Position numbers and translations under genes: made by a program. From Bacteriovoracaceae bacterium (GTDB lineage Bacteria; Bdellovibrionota; Bacteriovoracia; Bacteriovoracales; Bacteriovoracaceae), in assembly GCA_023151145.1 (NCBI GenBank), contig JAKLJM010000012.1, positions 1 to 15,629 on the forward strand: a stretch of 15,629 nt of DNA, in the 5' to 3' direction. A model generated the notes under the pieces. It ran no database searches, had not been told where the DNA came from, and worked only from the letters and a program-made list of their open reading frames with translations. Shown here piece by piece: positions 12,877 to 15,629 of the stretch (positions are counted from its first letter, which is position 1; each line of letters opens with the position of its first letter).

Positions 12877-13545
12877 ATGAGCTTACCTAAAATTCAAAGT
12901 TACGAAGTAAAAAATTCTAGAACTGATCAGAAAGTTCCAGTTGTAAATGGTGTGCATCTGCATTCAATTTATAACCCATTCAAAGAAGCCCAGGCTTTAG
13001 TTGAAAAATACGCTGATCAATTAACCCACAAAAATGAAGTCCTCATTCTCGGATTAGGATTTGCTTATCATGTGAATGAAATCATAAATTATATGACGAG
13101 AGTTCATGGCGATAATTTTAGAATAGTCATCGTAGAACCAAATGCACAGATCTATCATGATTGTTTAAACTTAGACCTTTTGAACAAAAAAAATGTTCTG
13201 GTTTATTCTGGGTTTTTACCACAAGAACTTTACAGCGACATTGACCTCATCCACTTTCTTTTGAGAAAGCCTGCGGTTATTGCACACCCACCTTCATTTA
13301 ACTTATATCAAGACTATTTTAAAGAAGTTCTCACTTTTGAAGCTCCGAAAAAAATCGAAGCTATTCAAGAATACTTAACTTCAAATGAAGTAAAACGTTA
13401 TCTAGCTGAACTAGAAGCACATGAAACGTTTGACAACTTTCTCTACAACGATCTCCCTGGCCGCACTGAAATGAAAGGATTCGACTTTCTTTGTATGGCC
13501 TTATCTGAAATGACAAAAAACGCTAAAGAAGTAAAAGAGGCTTAA
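12877..13545 (+). CDS. Stand-alone Maf N-terminal-domain-like protein
   Basis: 222 residues from the ATG at 12877; a TTG at 12844 would add 11 unlikely residues. An AGAGG lies rather far upstream (about 14 nt). The sequence matches the N-terminal part of Maf flagellin glycosyltransferases (DUF115 proteins): HLHSIYNPFKEAQAL at 28-42, VLILGLGFAYH at 55-65 and IVIVEPN at 83-89, a Rossmann-like pattern. Maf proteins attach nonulosonic acids to flagellin and are much longer (about 600 residues or more); the catalytic middle is absent here. The stop is 1 nt before the ATG of the GT9 gene, so the two are tightly coupled. It may be a flagellin-recognising partner for that transferase. The family match is good; the role is inferred. 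Confidence 0.75.
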   Translation: MSLPKIQSYEVKNSRTDQKVPVVNGVHLHSIYNPFKEAQALVEKYADQLTHKNEVLILGLGFAYHVNEIINYMTRVHGDNFRIVIVEPNAQIYHDCLNLDLLNKKNVLVYSGFLPQELYSDIDLIHFLLRKPAVIAHPPSFNLYQDYFKEVLTFEAPKKIEAIQEYLTSNEVKRYLAELEAHETFDNFLYNDLPGRTEMKGFDFLCMALSEMTKNAKEVKEA

Positions 13546-13546
13546 G

Positions 13547-15229
13547 ATGAAAAAAATTCTGATTATTAACCTAAGAAGACTTGGTGATGTCTATTCAACG
13601 GCACATTTAATATCCTCTTTACATCAATCAGAACAGTGCCAAGTAAGTATGCTTGTTTACAAAGAGTCACTTAAAGCGGCACAAAATATTAAAGGTGTTC
13701 ATGAAATACATGTGATTGATCGCCAAGAAATTGCAACATTGAAAGCTAACAAGCTTTTCTCTGATGGTTTTGCCTTAGAACTTCTTTATAACCAAACTCA
13801 TAAAATCACCTGCGAAAAGTGGGATAATATTCTTAATTTTTCTAACGATACGATTGGTGCTTATTTAACTTCATATTTCAAAACAGCGACAGACAAAGTA
13901 ACAGGAATTCATTTTTCTGAAGATCGTAACGTTGTCTCTCAAAATGACTGGGAACTTATTTTTAACGACGTACTACCGAGCTTAAAATATTCCCCGATTC
14001 ACTTTGTCGATTGTTACCATCACATGATGAACATTCCTTATAAAAAGAATGTTGAAAATTTGATTACAAACCAAACACATAATGAATCTGCTTTTAGTAA
14101 CATTAATCATATTAGAAAAAATTTTGGAGAAGGCACAACGACTAAGGTTATCGCCATCCAACCTTTAACTTCTGATGTTGCTAAAAATATTCCTTTTGAT
14201 ACTGTTTGCGACTTCATTTCTGCTCTAAATGGCACAAATGAATTCATTCCACTTATTTTAATTGCACCAACAGAAGAAGAAAGAGAATACGCAGAAAGAA
14301 TTAACTCTGCATTTGAAAACAAACTTATTGTGGTTGAAGCAGATCTACAGGCTGTCGCTTCTGTCTTAATGAACGTGGATCTTTTAGTTACTCCTGATAC
14401 TGTCATTAAACATATCGCCGATCTCTGTGACACTCCTTTAATCGAAGTTTCATTGGGATACGCTCCTTTTCTGAAACAAGGAACGACCAATTCAGAAAAC
14501 TTAATTCTGACAAACAAAATTACCGATAGAAGTTTTAACAAAGCAGACTTTAATTCAACAATTGTTCCGAATGAAAACTTCACCATGAGAGCTTCTGACA
14601 TTTATGCGTCTGTGCTTTACTACTTTGGCACAAGAACATCTGCTCCTCATTTAAGTGAAAACATCACACTTTATAGTGTTGCTAAAGACAATTTAGGAAT
14701 CACTTACCGTCCAGTTGCCGGCGATGTCGATGTAAATACTGAAATCAGTAGAATCATGACAAGACAATCAATTGCTGCCATTTTTGAAATGGAACAAGAC
14801 GACAATAGTTATGTAGATGTACTAAGACTTGGCATTAAGGCTGTACAAACTTGGGCCGAAGCTGAGAAAACGAACATCACACAAGTGATGAAAGATTTAT
14901 TAGGTACTCTTCGTTCATTACTTCAAATGGCCGAAAATAAAAAACATGGCAAAGAATTCGCCATGAATCTAGGCCGATTATTAACAAACTGTGAAAGTGA
15001 AAATCTAACGGCCATTCCTGTTTTAATTTTTAGAACAAAACTAGAGGCTTTAGGAAACAACTCACTAGATAAAAACATTAAAGAAATTGAGTCTCTCCTT
15101 TATGAAATGAAAGGTGATATTCAAAAAATACTTGGCTGTATTAAGCTTCTTGAAGAAGCTGAATTACAAGCCAAAAAAGATGCCTTTGCTCAAAAAAGAG
15201 CATCAGCATCACACTCTCAAGCACAATAA
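13547..15229 (+). CDS. GT9 (heptosyltransferase-like) glycosyltransferase with helical extension
   Basis: 560 residues. The first 350 match glycosyltransferase family 9: KILIINLRRLGDVYSTAHL at 3-21, a nucleotide-side motif IAIQPLTSDVAKNIPFD (202-218), and TPDTVIKHIADLC (282-294) with Asp284 and His289, followed by TPLIEVSLG. Family members transfer heptose from ADP-heptose, usually to lipopolysaccharide, and some modify proteins. Residues about 350-560 are a helical extension with no family I know, making the protein much longer than a normal GT9 (about 330-380). The place after fliD-fliS and behind a Maf-like gene suggests protein or flagellin glycosylation rather than LPS core synthesis. 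A second GT9 gene follows. GT-B fold and GT9 membership are secure; donor and acceptor are not known. Confidence 0.85.
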   Translation: MKKILIINLRRLGDVYSTAHLISSLHQSEQCQVSMLVYKESLKAAQNIKGVHEIHVIDRQEIATLKANKLFSDGFALELLYNQTHKITCEKWDNILNFSNDTIGAYLTSYFKTATDKVTGIHFSEDRNVVSQNDWELIFNDVLPSLKYSPIHFVDCYHHMMNIPYKKNVENLITNQTHNESAFSNINHIRKNFGEGTTTKVIAIQPLTSDVAKNIPFDTVCDFISALNGTNEFIPLILIAPTEEEREYAERINSAFENKLIVVEADLQAVASVLMNVDLLVTPDTVIKHIADLCDTPLIEVSLGYAPFLKQGTTNSENLILTNKITDRSFNKADFNSTIVPNENFTMRASDIYASVLYYFGTRTSAPHLSENITLYSVAKDNLGITYRPVAGDVDVNTEISRIMTRQSIAAIFEMEQDDNSYVDVLRLGIKAVQTWAEAEKTNITQVMKDLLGTLRSLLQMAENKKHGKEFAMNLGRLLTNCESENLTAIPVLIFRTKLEALGNNSLDKNIKEIESLLYEMKGDIQKILGCIKLLEEAELQAKKDAFAQKRASASHSQAQ

Positions 15230-15232
15230 ATT

Positions 15233-15249
15233 AAAAGGCTTTGCCTTTT
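15233..15249 (+). promoter_or_regulatory. Hairpin between the GT9 gene and the small ORF
   Basis: AAAAGGC (15233-15239) pairs with GCCTTTT (15243-15249) around TTT, directly after the GT9 stop. The U tract is part of the stem, so it would be a weak or partial terminator, or an mRNA-end stabiliser that lowers expression of the two downstream genes. Confidence 0.5.
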
Positions 15250-15269
15250 CCAAAACTTAGGATGGGTTT

Positions 15270-15410
15270 ATGGAAACTTTCAAGGATGATGTTGCGAAAT
15301 TCACTCGCGATGTAAAAGAAAAAATCGAAAAGAACCAAGCACTTTCAGAGGAAGACCTCAAAGTACTTTTTCTCTTAAATGCCATTGAGGAGGAAAATCA
15401 TGAGAAATAA
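15270..15410 (+). CDS. Small 46-residue acidic helical protein
   Basis: The product starts METFKDDVAKFTRDVKEK and ends NAIEEENHEK; it is charged, predicted helical, with no signal peptide or membrane segment. AGGATGGG lies about 5-12 nt upstream of the ATG. Its end overlaps the next GT9 gene by 11 nt in another frame, and the GAGGAGG ribosome binding site of that gene is inside its coding sequence, so translation is likely coupled. No family is recognised; it may be a subunit or partner of the glycosyltransferases. The clean ribosome binding site and the operon position are the main support. Confidence 0.6.
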   Translation: METFKDDVAKFTRDVKEKIEKNQALSEEDLKVLFLLNAIEEENHEK

Positions 15411-15629
15411 TTCCTCTGCGGCTCCCGTTATTCCAACAGAAACTCACCAAAAAACCATCGCCTTGATGCAAATTACACGCATTGGTGATGTGATTCAAAC
15501 CCTACAAGCAGCAAAAGCTGTTAAGAAATTTCATGGTGACCATCGAGTTATTTTGATTTGTCGTGAACAATTCGGAAAGGCATTACATTTTGTTTTAAAA
15601 GACACATTTGATGAAATCTATTATGTCCC
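15400..15629 (+). CDS. Second GT9 (heptosyltransferase-like) glycosyltransferase, 5' part
   Basis: 76 codons are visible before the window ends. The ATG follows GAGGAGG at 15387-15393, 6 nt away. After a 17-residue polar lead (MRNNSSAAPVIPTETHQ) comes KTIALMQITRIGDVIQTL, the N-terminal GT9 motif in which the Gly-Asp of RIGD is conserved, then a beta strand VILICREQF typical of the first Rossmann half. It is a paralogue of the preceding GT9 protein (KILIINLRRLGDV at the same place), but more usual in style. Overlapping the 46-residue ORF, it is part of the same operon. The C-terminal donor-binding half is outside the window. Confidence 0.85.
   Translation, partial: MRNNSSAAPVIPTETHQKTIALMQITRIGDVIQTLQAAKAVKKFHGDHRVILICREQFGKALHFVLKDTFDEIYYV

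Noticed and set aside
14107..14601. 164-codon minus-strand ORF inside the GT9 gene
   Set aside because: Shadow of a well-supported gene in the opposite frame; no ribosome binding site or recognisable motif.
1..15629. CRISPR array, tRNA, rRNA, transposase or insertion-sequence ends
   Set aside because: No regularly spaced direct repeats, no cloverleaf with a T-loop GTTCGA core, no rRNA core sequence, and no transposase-like ORF were found.

Overview
AT-rich, gene-dense chromosomal DNA from a motile, Gram-negative-type bacterium. The mix of a flagellar cap/chaperone operon, heptosyltransferase-like (GT9) glycosyltransferases, MutS2, a shortened RqcH-like NFACT protein and low GC suggests the Bdellovibrionota (a Bacteriovorax/Halobacteriovorax-like lineage). 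That assignment is inference from gene content and protein style, not from a marker gene.

Left part (1-3984): the start of an exported protein on the minus strand, then an NFACT/RqcH-like gene (minus) and mutS2 (plus). These two are head to head and appear to share one CATG at 1608-1611 that supplies both start codons. Both families are linked to stalled-ribosome processing, so the pair may be a functional unit. mutS2 converges on lepB with a 4-bp gap.

Centre-left (3989-7988): a compact minus-strand operon, read right to left. It holds an IMPase/CysQ-family phosphatase (GTG start), a barstar-family protein with a signal peptide, an FtsJ/RlmE-type RNA 2'-O-methyltransferase, a small transpeptidase-only penicillin-binding protein with a cationic tail, and signal peptidase I. 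A 9-bp hairpin covers the barstar ribosome binding site.

Centre (7989-8707): a 410-bp non-coding stretch with five DnaA boxes in one orientation, three of the four spacings being exact multiples of 21 bp, next to a 91% AT tract. This is a good candidate for a replication origin or another DnaA-controlled locus. It is followed by a GC-rich, highly palindromic 270-bp segment that is either a small atypical gene or a structured RNA. A roughly 14-TM membrane protein of unknown function follows on the minus strand.

Right part (10196-15629): flagellar operon(s) on the plus strand. A near-consensus sigma-28 (FliA) promoter at 10196-10222 is followed about 50 bp later by a strong intrinsic terminator, well before fliD. 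This implies an attenuated leader or a small flagellar-class RNA. fliD (TTG start), fliS and a FliT-position helical protein follow. After a gap containing a 23-bp palindrome comes a second cluster: a stand-alone Maf-N-terminal-like protein, a GT9-type glycosyltransferase with a long helical extension, a 46-residue ORF and a second GT9 gene cut by the window end. The natural reading is glycosylation of flagellin or another surface component.
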